DNA of 64,000 nt from the NCBI GenBank assembly GCA_015039365.1, contig WION01000009.1, positions 248,001 to 312,000 on the forward strand, read 5' to 3'. Origin of the DNA: Amanita rubescens. Lineage: Eukaryota; Basidiomycota; Agaricomycetes; Agaricales; Amanitaceae. Below the pieces are notes generated by a model. That model saw nothing but the letters and a program-made list of their open reading frames with translations, ran no database searches and had not been told where the DNA came from. Each line of letters opens with the position of its first letter. The stretch's first letter is position 1. Positions 9,137 through 20,973 of the stretch are shown piece after piece. A program made the position numbers and the translations under genes.

Positions 9137-11531
9137 ATGGGTAGTAACAAGAATGCTCCCCTGCACCAGAATAACAAAGACTTCATAAAAAATCGGCTTC
9201 TCAAGGAGCACTTCTGTGTCCTATTTGAAATAAGGAATAATGAAGCGAAGGCGGCAGGAGCTGAAATAAGGAATAATGCAGCAAAGGCGGCTGAAGCTGA
9301 ATTATCTCAGGGTTCATCTCTGCGGCCTTCTAAAGAAAAGCTCATTCCACGCAACCTGTCCCCACTCGAAGCAGCATGGGACAAGCTTCAGGATGCGTAC
9401 AAGCCCCCCCAGAAAGGAGACATCGCCATACCGCCCGCTATGCAAATTTCTCACCCTCCTCGCTGTATTTATTCATCCCCCGGAACAACCAAACTGCAGG
9501 AGAGGATGAAGAATTGATATCCTCGCCGTAAATGCGCAACGCAAAGACATAGACGAATTCCTTCATGGTGACTTGGCACTATCAGACCTTCCTGACAAAT
9601 TCCACTATTGTGACAAGGACAAAGACCCAGAGTATACTACTCTGACATTCAGATGGTCGGAGAAGTGAAACCTGGTAATGCACACGGATCCGCGCAGGAA
9701 TCCTTTGATCACGCAACCCAGGTACTCAAGTACCTATTTACAACCTCGCGATAGTACCAACCTCGCCATGCCTACCATATTGGCTTTCTTGCATATCAAA
9801 ACGGTTTCGTTATCATTGAATACTACCCGGATCGCGCCTTTTTTCCCCATCTCTTTGCATGGGACGACCCTGATGCCCAAATCGCCTTGAAACAAGCATA
9901 CGGACGTTGTTTACAAGCTGTTCACCGAGGTGCATCAAGCACTATTGGCACGATATGGGACGACGTTTCAACGAATTGCACATTTTACAACATATTTATC
10001 AAAGACCATTAATTTCAGGAGAGAAGCGATGTACTACTGGGATTGTCCGGGTTAACTTCAACGAATCTCGAGTATTAATGCGGGGCGACACGCCGGGACC
10101 TTCAGGTTCTCCAACTGACGGAGATCATGTGCCCCGTCAGAGTGTCCTTCTTGTGATGAAGTCGCTGGGACATGCCCTTTCATCCTGTTCCTCAGCGATG
10201 TATGACTTAGTCGAAGGTGAATGCCTCTCCCTGCTGTGATGGGACTCGACCGCTCATCATCCTGACCAGTCCATCGAATGCTCGTTGAGGACCACCATGT
10301 CCTCCACCGCGATATTAGCCAGGGAAACGTATTGATCAATGCCACTCACGTAGACAAAGATCAGCAAGATGATCTTTGCGATCGCCCTTTTATTGATGTC
10401 AAGTACATTTCTCGTGTCCCGATGGTCACGCGCGTCCTGGAATTGTGTCTGATACAGGCCAGAAGCAAGAAAGGTTCATGTTATGTTATCTGATGCGCAT
10501 GTATTCTTGAAAATAGTACTAGAGGTGAAATTGCTGTAAGTGAAATATGCCATCCTTTACTGGATATCACCTTATCATGTTGACAGGGAACTCCTATGTT
10601 CGTGGCGAGGTCCCTCTCCTCCCGCCGCCTGGCAAGTACGCAGAATCTGGACCCCTGCACAGCTTGCGAATTAGTGTTCCCAGAACTTGTTGCTACAGGT
10701 CCCACCATTCAACGTCAAAAGGAAGTTAAACAATTCCTAAAAACTATAAATGAATACCGAGAGCTTCTGTATTCCGGGAAGATTCCGTTCATTAGTAGGA
10801 AGCCACAAACGGGTATCGCTCATGCACCAATGCATGATGCTGAATCGATTTTTTGGCTCATTGTGTTGTTCTTCCTTCGAGCACACCCAAAGGGCTACGA
10901 TCATACAGATCTCATGTCTGGTGAACGAGAGCGGCAGCGCCACCGTACTGCTGCTTTCAAGTCCATGGTCATGAACGGAATTGAGATGGGCCATGACTCC
11001 AGAGCGGCACCCAATGAAAACTCACTGCCTCCTCAACTTCATCCCTTCGTCGAAATGTTGTTTAATTTGGACATGTACTTCCGACAATCCTGGCATGATC
11101 CATATTTCTCAAACCTTGAGAGCAGGGTCATTCGCTTCCACGCGCATAATGCGCTCCAGATGGTCCTCCTTGATACAATCAACAAACTTCAAACAACGGG
11201 CGACGACATTGAAGTACATGCAATGCCATCAGGAGTGGACGATGATTTCCCTTACATTCCTCTTTCCAAATCTTTTGTCAGTGTCAGTTTGAAAAGAGGT
11301 ATCCCTGATGATGGTGAGGATGAGAAAAAAGGGAAGAAGCAAAAAACAACCCAAGTGACAAAGACAAGTAGCCTCATGATCATTAAGAGCAACAGGGACA
11401 ACACTGCTAAAATGATTGAGAAGAATCCCGAATTCAAAACTCTTATGTCTGCAATTGATCATGATAAACAGAGTAAACATTGGTTCATGGGTGATCGATT
11501 GATCGGGAATATGTTGAATATGCCTTTGTAG
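9137..11531 (+). pseudogene. FunK1-type fungal protein kinase, decayed
   Basis: Blocks of a fungal FunK1 kinase can be followed on one strand but not as one gene. They include an N-terminal charged region (9137-9517), a lobe with GEVKPGNAHGSAQESFDHAT and GFVIIEYYPDRAFF, and the catalytic loop VLHRDISQGNVLI near 10300. After that come ILENSTRGEIA and, across a good intron, GTPMFVARSL, then a long C-terminal exon with HDAESIFWLIVLFFLRA ending at 11531. A TAG at 9752-9754 and a TGA at 10491-10493 lie in the conserved frames. The TGA falls exactly where the metal-binding DFD/DFG segment should be, and several residues of that segment are missing. The long tail (10596-11531) is open and could still be translated. 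FunK1 genes expand and decay often in Agaricomycetes. Confidence 0.75.
9227..9298 (+). repeat. Tandem 36-bp in-frame duplication
   Basis: Two adjacent 36-nt units encode EIRNNEAKAAGA and EIRNNAAKAAEA. They differ at a few bases and lie in the N-terminal frame of the kinase relic. This looks like a recent slippage or unequal exchange within a helical alanine/lysine-rich segment. Confidence 0.75.
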
Positions 11532-11636
11532 CATATATTTCTAATCGGATTTGGACTTAAAAAAATTGAAGCTCACACCTGATGAACCAGTGAAATTAAT
11601 TACAAGTACAGAAAGAAATACGTCCGATGTCGTCTT

Positions 11637-12229
11637 CTACTCGTTACTAAATTTGAGCGAGATGGAGTTGACACAGTGACGCTCATCGGCTGTGTTGACG
11701 GCTGTCAAATCACTCCATCCGAGCAGGGCGGATGCTTACTTGGCGTACTGAACCCTTCACCCTTGAAGACATGTCCCAAATGCCCACCGCACGCAGTGCA
11801 CGTTATTTCTGTCCTTACTGTGCCAAACGAATTATCGACATGGCGGCTCACAGCACCGGGTACCGCTACGATCGCAAGGTTATCTCTAGCCTATTTTGTG
11901 GGCAGCACACATACCATCAAAGAAGGCTGGCCATCCGCATCCACTCTGTACCGCATTAGCCATCGCCCCTGACGTGGGCGCATAGAGTTACCTTGAACTT
12001 GGTGTCGCTCTTGTACAGGGCCGTTCCACAACCGGCGCAACAGTAAATGCCCTCTTCATGGTGCTTGTCATACTCGCCGGTACCAGCGCGTTCGGTTCCC
12101 TTCTGGCGGAGAATGCGGAACTGGAGATGCAGTGTCAAGTAGCCGATGTCATCCAACAAGCGCAACGCTTGCCTGTTCAGGGGAGAGAATGGCTCTCCAT
12201 TCTTCGTCTGATTTGTTAAGTGAAGTCAT
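11637..12229 (-). CDS. msrB: Peptide-methionine (R)-S-oxide reductase, MsrB
   Basis: The enzyme repairs methionine-R-sulfoxide in proteins. The spliced product starts [19 protein letters not shown] and continues [18 protein letters not shown]. It holds the two zinc CxxC pairs (CAGC and CTAC), the [10 protein letters not shown] motif and the resolving/catalytic cysteine block RHCVNSISL near the C-terminus. The first intron (12121-12172) has a GC donor (GCAAGC) and a normal AG acceptor. The stop is at 11637-11639. The frame upstream of the ATG at 12229 stays open and would read as an Arg/Ser-rich, mitochondrial-presequence-like stretch, but it has no ATG, so a mitochondrial isoform would need another start. 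Confidence 0.93.
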
Positions 12230-12452
12230 GGTTGCGCGTGATTGAGAAAAAGAACGGAACCCTATAAAGCGCAGAGGAGAAAAGGACAAGAGGTAAGAGA
12301 ATCTTGACAACAGTTTGGTATATAGTGATGATGTACGGAGAGAACAGACAAATAAGGCTCCCGTTTGCCTTTTAGCCTCGCACCGCCAACGCAGGGTAAC
12401 CACCTGACGCACAGCTATCAATTCATATAATCATCCCTCCATCACGTGCCTG

Positions 12453-13386
12453 TCATGTAAATGGCGTACGGTCGATGGCCGAGTTACGGAAGCTTGATTT
12501 ATCTTGCATCGAATCTACCAGAAAGAGTTTCATCTCTATATAAAAAAGATATGCCGTCGGATGACTCACCATTATTAGATTTGTACTCCATCACCGTCGC
12601 TGGATTAAGATCGAGAACCTTACGCAGTGTGTCCCTGATCATTATTATTAGCTACCGATCTCTTGTTAATCTCACCCTGCCTACCGTATCTTCTCGCGAA
12701 ACCTGATATCTCCATCCACACGGTTCCATAAGCTTACAATATCCTCATGCTGCCTTACGCTTATCGTACATCCACATATTTCAGGCCATTCTGACGCCGA
12801 ACCGAGCTCGCTGCCATTTTGCCCTTCGCTTTCGTTTTTGGAGGCAGACGTTTCCACGCTATTGCGACACTCATAAAACTGATCACCAATTATGGCAAGG
12901 ACAAGGTCCTCCCATATTCGATCAGCGGTCCCTTTCTTGAGGCGAATTATCCATTTTCCACCGGATAAATTCAGTGGGTCCTCCCATACAGGTCTTTGCA
13001 CACCTGCGTGGAAGACAAGGTAATCTGTAGTGGGTTGTAAACACGAAGGCGGCGATAGATGGGTCCATAGCGACCAGAAGGATTCCACCTGACATGTCAT
13101 GAGTGGTCTTTAGTAGTATAAAAGGGTGTGCACACGCACGGAGTTGAAAGAGGATATTCGCCTAATGCCTTCCTCGTAATTTAGGGTTTTATTTCCGGGC
13201 GAACGTTGCTGACGAAACCAAAACACCCATCTGGGAAGAACGGATGAAAACCTCCGAGGTCAGCTGAACGAAAGGCGTACGAACATACGTGTTTCTGAGT
13301 GGGTGGGGTATGGGAGTATCTTGTTGTCCCTGAGAGCGATCTGCGACGGCAGCGGCCGAGAAACGAGGGCGAGGGCGGGCGGACAT
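12453..13386 (-). CDS. eIF4E family cap-binding protein (class II / 4E-HP-like)
   Basis: Spliced exons give a protein beginning MSARPRPRFSAAAVAD and containing the eIF4E core: WVFWFRQQRSPGN, VESFWSLWTHL, FHAGVQRPVWEDP, GGKWIIRLKKG and WEDLVLAIIGDQF. The first cap-stacking tryptophan region has the WFRQQ form seen in class II members, and a tryptophan is present in VWEDP. The C-terminal part reads ISLWNR-like, then DTLRKVLDL and, after a last intron, DKSSFRN. Class II proteins (4EHP) bind caps weakly and usually repress translation; which role holds here is inference. The stop is at 12453-12455. The start lies 99 bp from the divergent Kei1 start. Confidence 0.85.
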
Positions 13387-13485
13387 GTTGTAGATAATAA
13401 TCGCACACGAGTGAGCAAAAGCGATGACGCTTAGTCAGCCTTATAAACCTGCACTACCCTTGTATATGATCCACCGCCCTCCTTC

Positions 13486-14731
13486 ATGAAACTAACTCTC
13501 CGTCCAGAATGGCGCCTCTGGCCCTTTGCTTCTTTCTTGGGTATCCTAGACATTAAGACGGGCGTAACGGTGGCCGTACTCTTCGCCGTAAGTATCACTT
13601 CTTGATGACAAACAGTCCAATTCCGTTTAATTCGGTTTTCCAGCTCGTAAATAAAGTTGCTGGAGTGTATGGCCTTATCGCTGTGGTCACTGGCGCGGGA
13701 GGATCCTTTGCGCAGCTCAGTCTATATATCTATTCTGTCTTTGCCCTCGTCGTCTTCACATGGGGCCTGCGAAGGGTAAAAGAGGTTTGTCGGCCCACCT
13801 TCTACCTTTGTTCAAATTCTCATACTATATATGTGTTCACAGGAGGATCATCGTCAGACGTCCAACTTTGCACACATCTTTTTCGCAGATCACCTTATCT
13901 CTACGATGTGGACCGTCTTCTTCGCTGTCGACTGGTGGGTCTACCAGCCGCACGATGGCCGTCGACAAGCCAACTCAGAGGCTCAACAATGGTTGATTGC
14001 CATAAGCCACGCCGCAAACTCTACTCTAACTCAAGCGGAGCGCAAGGCTGCCGCCATGGCCATTTGGCGGAGGGAGAAGGGCACGGCCGCGTTTGTCATA
14101 ATATTCTCGTGGTTCTTCCGCGTAAGTTGCCATGTGTTCTTAAGCGTCCCGTTCTCACCATTATGCGGCTCCGCAGCTTTACCTCGTTCTCCTCATGTAT
14201 TCATATGCTACACATCTCCGCAAAGGGTCCTATCGTTCATTGCCACTCTCTCGATCAGCTGGGACTACCAATGCGTCCTTTCAATCTTCATCAGTCCTGA
14301 ATGGGACATACGAAAGTTCACTTGGACTTATGGACGAGGAAGAAGAGATTGAAGATTTTTATCGTGTACCGCTGGGAACGCCAGCTTCCAAATCCGCTCA
14401 ATACCACCATCGTCGAAGTTCTAGCCGAACACACAAGGCGAATGGTTCCATATCCAGCTTCACTGATTTTATGAGTGCCCCGGGCCGGCCACGCAAGACA
14501 GGCGGCCACGGCCGGCACAATACGCGGCATCAAACCCATACAAGATCGAGCTCGCGTAGTGTTGGCGTTGCGAAGGACACGGATGACGATGTCCTTTTCG
14601 ATGAAGAAGAGTCGACTGCCTATGCGTCGACTAGTTCTAGATCCAAATTTGGCACAGAGGCTAGCAGCAGCACTGCAGCCAGTGATGAGGAGAGGACGTC
14701 ATTTGCTGACAGGATTAAGCTCAGCGATTAA
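13486..14731 (+). CDS. KEI1: Kei1-type regulatory subunit of inositol phosphorylceramide synthase
   Basis: Kei1 partners Aur1 in the Golgi to make inositol phosphorylceramide, the fungal complex sphingolipid. The ATG at 13486 gives MKLTLRPEWRLWPFASFLG, then GILDIKTGVTVAVLFA, LVNKVAGVYGL, a membrane segment YIYSVFALVVFTWGLR, and STMWTVFFAVDWW, the Kei1 domain signature. A further membrane helix follows (FVIIFSWFFR then LYLVLLMYSYA). The long C-terminal tail is hydrophilic with Ser/Arg-rich and acidic stretches and ends at 14731. Introns are short and canonical; an alternative ATG at 13509 is out of the conserved frame. Confidence 0.9.
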
Positions 14732-15083
14732 TTTTTTTTCCTAGTAATCGATGTACGTCCTTACTTTTTCATCTCGTCTTGTGACTGAGTATACCTTATC
14801 AGACTATAAAAATTGCAATCACTCTTTCCTTTAAGACATACCCGCTAGGTACCATTGCATTATCAACAATCTACCTTCACGGCATGCAGAAACTATTAAT
14901 CTGACAAGTGTTTTCCTCGCTCCGGGAGTAGGGTGCACCACCATTTAGAATAGTGCCTTATGCCTTGGATTACAGTTGTGTATTCTAATTTAATACAGGG
15001 TCTCCATTTGTATCCCGACGAGTTACGTCACCGTCCAATCTAATGTTGGAAAGCGTTTCATCGAGATGCATAACCAAGACTTT
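14732..15083. other. Convergent intergenic region
   Basis: This lies between the 3' ends of the Kei1 and PQ-loop genes. It is moderately AT-rich and presumably carries both 3' UTRs. No gene was recognised. Confidence 0.5.
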
Positions 15084-16087
15084 TCAAATCTTTTCTTCCA
15101 TCCTAATAATGGGCATGTTTGAATCAACGAGCGTTTCCGTTGCAGAACTTGTGATCTCTGAATTGGATTTGGTGTCGTTATTCTCTTCAAGCGCTCTGCC
15201 TTCAGCTTCCGCTTTCCTCCGACGGGCAGCCCGTGGGTTAAGCAGGAGCGCAGCAAGCAGGATGATCGCGTCCATTACCTATGTACATGGTAGAAGAAAC
15301 ATGGGTAAATTGTGACGAATGGTAGACTCACGACAACCAGCGTATACGTCATGGCGGCAACGACATTGAAGTTTTGTTTAAAGATGAGAGATATATCGCT
15401 GAAAACACCGCCAGCCATGTCGACGAACATGAACAAGAGTGAGATTCCGATTACTTCTCGACGTTTGTATATCTCCCAATATTGAGGAATCAACGCAACG
15501 GCGATAAACACGGAGGATAGGATGCCGACGACCAGGGTTCCCCTCGTTTCCCCTTTTTCATATGAAGGTTTAATGGCATATACCAACCCTACTTGACACA
15601 CCCCAGTGAATGTCATTGCCGCCAACGCGAGTGAGATTGCCATGAACCCTGAATGGCCTTTGCCATAATACATGCACTGTTGCCAACGTCAGATGTGCTT
15701 TCTGCTTGCCATATAAATTGCATTTACCTGGCCCCACGACACAAGAGAAAAGAAGCTAAATAGCTGCGGTTGTAAGATGAGTGGAATATTTAAATTTTCC
15801 GTAATAGCATACGACCCAAGACAAGCCTGGGAGACGCCCCATATCAGCCTAGAGATTATAAAATAAGATGTCAAGTCAAAGATATATGCCCACTGACACA
15901 AGCCAATGAGACAGGCCTTGGGTTGAACCTTGACGCCAACTTTTGACGATTTGCGGTATCAGCTGGATCGTCCAGCAAGTCGTCCCTGAATTCTCTCGAT
16001 CAGATAACGAATAATCGTGAAACGCACATATCAATATAGTTCACCTAGAGTACCGAAAACATTCTCCGCGATGCGGTTTTCAGGCAT
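15084..16087 (-). CDS. PQ-loop repeat membrane protein
   Basis: The spliced N-terminus MPENRIAENVFGTLGT continues CWTIQLIPQIVKSW and STQGLSHWL, a first PQ-loop repeat. A second repeat is seen as LIPQYWEIYKRREVIGIS followed by MFVDMAGGVFS. About seven hydrophobic helices can be counted, and the C-terminal tail is hydrophilic. PQ-loop proteins are related to SWEETs and lysosomal/vacuolar amino-acid exporters; the substrate is unknown here. Introns are short; the codon that spans the intron after SHW is valine only if the donor after GT is used. The stop is at 15084-15086. Confidence 0.88.
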
Positions 16088-16487
16088 TGTATCTAACTAG
16101 GATACTCTGCCGAATCGCGGGCTTCTGGGACACTTTGGGTTAAATGGGGTAAACATAGAATTATTAAACAAACGGATTTTATATCGTCGGCTCAATGTTC
16201 TCGCCATTGAGTCTCACAAAACGGATCATATATCGTTGGCCAGGGCAGTGAGACGTGCCATAATCGCATTTTCGTCGGCGCTTACAGCCAGGCCGCGCTT
16301 TCATTGATGTCTCGATCGTTGTTTGAAGCAGTGACCTCGGGCTCTACTACTAGTCAGTTTCACTATTCAATGTTCACGCCGATCACGGGTATGTCTAGGC
16401 TGTATTGATGAGCATAAGCTTAAGCTTGAGCTTGGTGCTACTAGGCGTGCGAATATTGCTGCTTACTGCTTGCACACATCGTCCACC
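16088..16487. other. Divergent intergenic region
   Basis: A 400-bp region between the PQ-loop and TMEM14 start codons. It should hold both promoters. No motif was convincing. An imperfect repeat of 'acggat-ttatatcgt' words occurs near 16171 and 16221. Confidence 0.4.
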
Positions 16488-16951
16488 ATGGTGAGGAAGT
16501 CGATTCCACCAACATAGCTCTGTTCACATGTTCGAAACAGTCTGCAATACCTGCCTTTGTTATGGGATCCCTGTGTATTGTAGGCGGGGTTACTGGCTAC
16601 GCCAGGACAAAATCGATCCCCTCTCTGGTTGCCGGCGTCGGGTATGTATCCCCTTGTTTCTTCGCCTGTTTCACTTTCTGACTTCCGCAAGTGTTGGTTT
16701 ACTGTATCTTTGGAGCGCGGACGCGATCCGTAGGGCTTCACCGTACGGGGTTGAGGGTGCACTTGGTTAGCGCCTGCCACGTATAACGACGGAACTAGTT
16801 TCAACTGACAAACTCCACAGGTGCCTCTACACTCCTACTCCTCTCATCTTTACCTCGCGTCGCCAAGGGACCTGTGCCGGTGGTGTTGGCTGCGACCTCC
16901 GCCGCAACAGGTGTTTACTATGGACGGTTGTTATACAATCTAAATGCATGA
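16488..16951 (+). CDS. TMEM14 family small membrane protein
   Basis: The protein has about 101 residues and three to four hydrophobic segments. It reads SAIPAFVMGSLCIVGG, VTGYARTKSIPSLVAGVGVG, LLYLWSADAIRR and, after a third intron, LLLLSSLPRVAKGP and ATGVYYGRLLYNLNA. The GG..GY....SIPSLVAG phrase is diagnostic for TMEM14. Animal members sit in mitochondrial or secretory membranes and one is linked to haem synthesis; the fungal role is not settled. The first coding exon appears to be the ATG alone (16488-16490), followed at once by a GTGAGG donor and a 50-nt intron ending at 16540. Confidence 0.88.
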
Positions 16952-17622
16952 GGTTTGAACGTTTGAACTATCGTGTACATTAGTTGTAACCCTAGACTTC
17001 GCCCTGAATGAAAAATGAGTCTCTCAGTAAGCCCCGTGGCTGAGTGCAAGCAGAACCCCATGCTGTATGGTGTTTCGTGCTATAATTAACAGTTGATCCA
17101 GAGCTAGCATCACATCGCTCGCCATGATACTGACTAAACGATCGATTTTTTTTGATGCCGTATGCCTTGGACTGGAACCAAGAAACCCAGCGCATATGAT
17201 CCGACATAATGGTTGACCCGGACTCAGATTATGAGAATATTTGACTCCTGCGCTGCTTGTGGCATATCATTAGCTGGATCCGTCTTTGGGTTTAAGACTG
17301 CTTTATTTCACTCTGACTTATCTTATCCGTTACCCGAAGCGCGTCATAGGCGTAAATTGCCCTTTTTTTGACTTGAAGTGATGATCTGCGGTTGCATGAG
17401 AGTCTTTGCAGATATTTTGCAAGGGTAGCATTATTACAACCAAACCTATATGAGTAACGAAGGTCTTTTGGGATTGCCTCTGCGTGGCGTGCGGCCGACT
17501 GCATCAACGGCTGGGCATACGCCCACTTCCATCAAGTCAGAGGTCATCGCGTATTTGCATTCAGCAACCATGAGAGAACTCGCAAGGTTGATAAATAACG
17601 CTTATGGCGTCGCCTTCGTCCA
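16952..17622. other. Convergent intergenic region
   Basis: Roughly 670 bp between the 3' ends of the TMEM14 and Ipi3 genes. Only short unsupported frames were seen. It is longer than most 3'-3' spacers here and may hold an unrecognised small or noncoding gene. Confidence 0.4.
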
Positions 17623-19434
17623 TCACGTCTTGCCTCTCTTGCGTTTCCGTTCATGATCATCTTCTCTCACCTCTCCACTTGACTGGGAGACCCCGTCGTT
17701 AAGTATAATCCGCTGGACAATGTTGTCCCACATTGCGTCGTTTATGCCTTTTGCCTTCCCAAGTTGAGCTTTTACTTGTTGAATCTCATTTTCTAAGTCG
17801 GTGATCCGGGTTCTGAGTATTGATGTATCGCTAGATGGGTCCGACGTATTCTTCGATCGAAGGAAGAAAGCTTGATCGCGTAGCAATTCATCGGCAGGGT
17901 AGCTTAGAGGCATAGTCAAAAGCTGGTATAGCTGTCAGCATTGCTCAGACAATGGTCATTTCCTTCACCTGTTCCGCAGGGGGTAGCTTTAACATAACAT
18001 CGTGCGCTTCTCTCGCCTTGGCATCTTTCAAGCGCTGAAACGCGGATACCGGTCTGACAGGGATATTCTCTCGTGGATCGGCTCCATGCCCTACGTAATG
18101 GTTCAAGTTGACATGTCCCATTAGGTCAGAAGGTTTTAGCATGGTCTGGAGATGCGTTATTGAAAACTCTTTGTGGGCGGATACGATGCGTAGTTGTTGA
18201 TGTGTTGGAACATCAATTATATAAATTAGGCCAGTGGAGGTCCCAACCAACAGAAGCGTCGACGTCAAGGACAACGTCATGGATGTAATCTGTTGGCTGG
18301 TTCAGAGTCAATTCCTGCTCTCAAAATTAAAGAAAGAGCAATCTTGCCTTATAGATATGAGACGCTTCTTTTGTGCTTCAACAATTGTGTCATCCACTCT
18401 GATGGCATCGGTTGCGCCGGAACCGCCAACGGCTTCCAAGTTATGTGTATCTCCGCGTCTGCGAAAAAGGTTCGTCTGGTGTATTGAGCCATCCGGAGAC
18501 GCAGCAAAAAATAATCGTTCTGTTTTATCCCAGGCCAGGACCGTAATAGGTCGAGGGTATTGGAAAGTGGTAAGTAGAGTTTTGCTTGACAGATCCCATA
18601 GCTGTGCGCGGCATATCATTGATCAGAAGTGACAATATTAATGAACCCTCTTACTTTAACTGAGTGATCCCCAGAAGAGGTCAGTATTCTGCACAATGGA
18701 AACCTTCCGACGCCGCATGCAATGTCCGTCACAGGTAACGTATGATCAGACAGTGAGAAGTAAGGCAAAGGTAGCTCATTTTGAGTGTCATCATCGAGCA
18801 GCCTGCCTAGAGAGATGAGCCATGAACACCGACTCCCAAGATTGAGATTATGGACCTCGATATAGACCAGACGCTAGCACCAGAGTCTTCGCTACCGGAT
18901 ATTAGTGCTGCGCCATCGTAGGTGAATTTTAGTACATTAATTTGCCGATAGTGAGCGTCCCATGAATTATACATGATCCCGGAAGCAATCTATGGGAACT
19001 TAGTGGAGGCTAGGCATTGAAAAATCTGTTCGTACTCGCCTCCCACAGATAAATACGCCCCTGAGCGGTTCCTCCAGCGCAATAAGTACCTTGAACGTCG
19101 AGAGCAATACATGTCAGTTTTTCGGGCAGAACCATCTTTAGGCTGATTTGATCCTAACTAATATCACATCCTGTCCTGGTTCCCATTGAAATGGATGACA
19201 TACTTTTTGATAGTTGTAGACATTTAAAATAGGTTTATCTGGCTGGGAGGAGAAAACAAAGCCTCCTTGTGAATTTTGTGATTCTACTACGGCAGTACAG
19301 TGTAGCTGGGAATTGGTTTGTTTGAATGAAGATATGACGGTGCCTGTCTGGATGTCATGGAGCGAGATTGAGCCAGACCCTGTGGTCGGGGACGTTTGAG
19401 CTGTACCGCAGAGGATGACTTCCTGCAAATTCAT
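17623..19434 (-). CDS. IPI3: Ipi3 / WDR18-type WD40 protein of the Rix1 complex
   Basis: Ipi3 acts with Rix1 and Ipi1 in the nucleus in ITS2 processing and late 60S maturation. The protein starts MNLQEVILCGTAQTSP and shows GSISLHDIQTGTVISSFKQT, a family N-terminus. WD-like repeats follow (ALISGSEDSGASVW-type words on the 18.8-18.9 kb exons, SGDHSVKLWDLSSK, LFFAASPDGSI). The C-terminus carries a coiled coil (residues like TRITDLENEIQQVKAQL) and a basic end RKRKRGKT. ATG at 19432-19434; an upstream in-frame TTG is not used. The start lies 91 bp from the divergent J-protein start. Confidence 0.85.
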
Positions 19435-19525
19435 GGACAACCTGAGATACTAAATATAGTCAGGCACGTGAACTGTGGCATCACAGCGCTAGTGCGCACT
19501 CTGGAATATTCCTCCACCCGACGAC

Positions 19526-20973
19526 ATGGCTACGAAGCTATACGAAACCCTAGGCGTATCCAAGACTGCAACGATCGAAGATAGTATGTCTATCTTCTAC
19601 CTTATGCTCAGGCTGCATATCCTGACGTTTCTAGTCCGCAAAGCATACAAGCGCAAGGCATTGCAAACGCACCCCGACAGACTGCCTCAAGGTTCAACGC
19701 CTGAGGACAAGGCGAATTCGGAGGAGCAATTCAGACTGGTATGTGCTTCTTGCGTGTTATAGTGACGAGACTTAGGTTCCAAGGTGAACAATGCATACGA
19801 AATCTTGAGTGATCCTCAGAAACGCTCGGTAAGTACACAGCTATATACAGGTTGCTGTGTCTTGACCATATGAATAGGCATACGATACTCATGGCATTTT
19901 TCCGCCTCCGGAACCGGAACGAGATCGCGTTCGACCTGATTATGGCTGGAGTGGTCATCACCGTCACTCGCGAAGCCGTCCGTTCGGGGATCCTTTCATG
20001 TCTCGTGGATTCTCCACATTTTCCTTCACCGATCCTTTCGCTCTATTTGATGAGATTTTCGGACAAGAATTCCCCGATTGGCACCACCACCGTTCCCACC
20101 ACCACCATCATTCACCGTTTAGGGACTTTGATCCCTTTTTCGGTCCTTTCTCAAATCCGTTGAATAGATCGCCTCTAGGTCTTGGTGGTCTCTTGGCAAG
20201 TATGGAGCGGGATACGTTTGGGCTATCTGGCGGGTTTCCATCCAGTTCACGGATGTTCTCGTCTCTTGAGCCGCCTCGTCACGGGAGGGGGCCAGGCTTC
20301 GTTCAGGAGAGTTTCATGACACAAATGATAAACGGAGTATCTCAAAGTGTTCACAGGAGGAGGGACACGGATGTAAGCCATTTCTTATTGTCACCACGCA
20401 GACTTTCATCTCAATTTGACTTGCGATTAGGGAAACGAACATGTCACTCGCACCTTTCCTGATGGCCGTCAAGTGTATACTGTCAACGGTGTGGAGCAAC
20501 CTGCTCATGGCTATCCATCTTCCTCGGAGCCCAAAGAGTCGAGACGTATTGCCCACCATAATACCAGAGGGTCTTCCAGTCAAGCACATCGATCTACATC
20601 TCAAGCGCAGCCGATTACCGTCGCTCGATCCGATTATCCCCCTCCTTCACCATATCCGGGCTATGAACAAGACGTGTACAATGCGCCCAGTGAGTTGCAA
20701 AACAGATACACCTGTGCTGGAAGTTGACCTTCTCTTCTTTAGCGTCTGCATACCGAGATCATCGAAGGCGTGGAGAATGTAAGTATTCACATACAGGGTT
20801 TCTTAACCCGGCTAAAAGATGTTGATTGCAGACTATGCACCTGAAAACGAATACGAGGTTCACGGTGGTATGTAGACCGGTTATTTTTCCAGTTATTGAC
20901 GTGTTATTCATAATCTGTAGATGACGAACATAGGACGCACGAAACCTCTCATCACCCCAGGAGGTGGTGGTGA
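19526..20973 (+). CDS. DnaJ/Hsp40 co-chaperone, DNAJB-like
   Basis: The N-terminal J domain starts MATKLYETLGVSKTATIED and carries the HPD tripeptide in LQTHPDRLPQG, needed to stimulate Hsp70 ATPase. It ends NNAYEILSDPQKRSAYD. A Phe/Gly/His-rich segment follows, with a run of histidines (RSHHHHHSPF) near residue 140, reminiscent of DNAJB6-like proteins. There is no cysteine-rich zinc domain. The C-terminal half is low complexity and ends HPRRWW at 20973. The gene has about eight small exons. The second junction uses a downstream AG (GTTCCAAG) so that VNNAYE stays in frame. Confidence 0.88.

Noticed and set aside
12229..12421. Mitochondrial presequence of MsrB
   Set aside because: The upstream frame is Arg/Ser-rich but has no ATG; non-AUG initiation or an extra exon would be needed.
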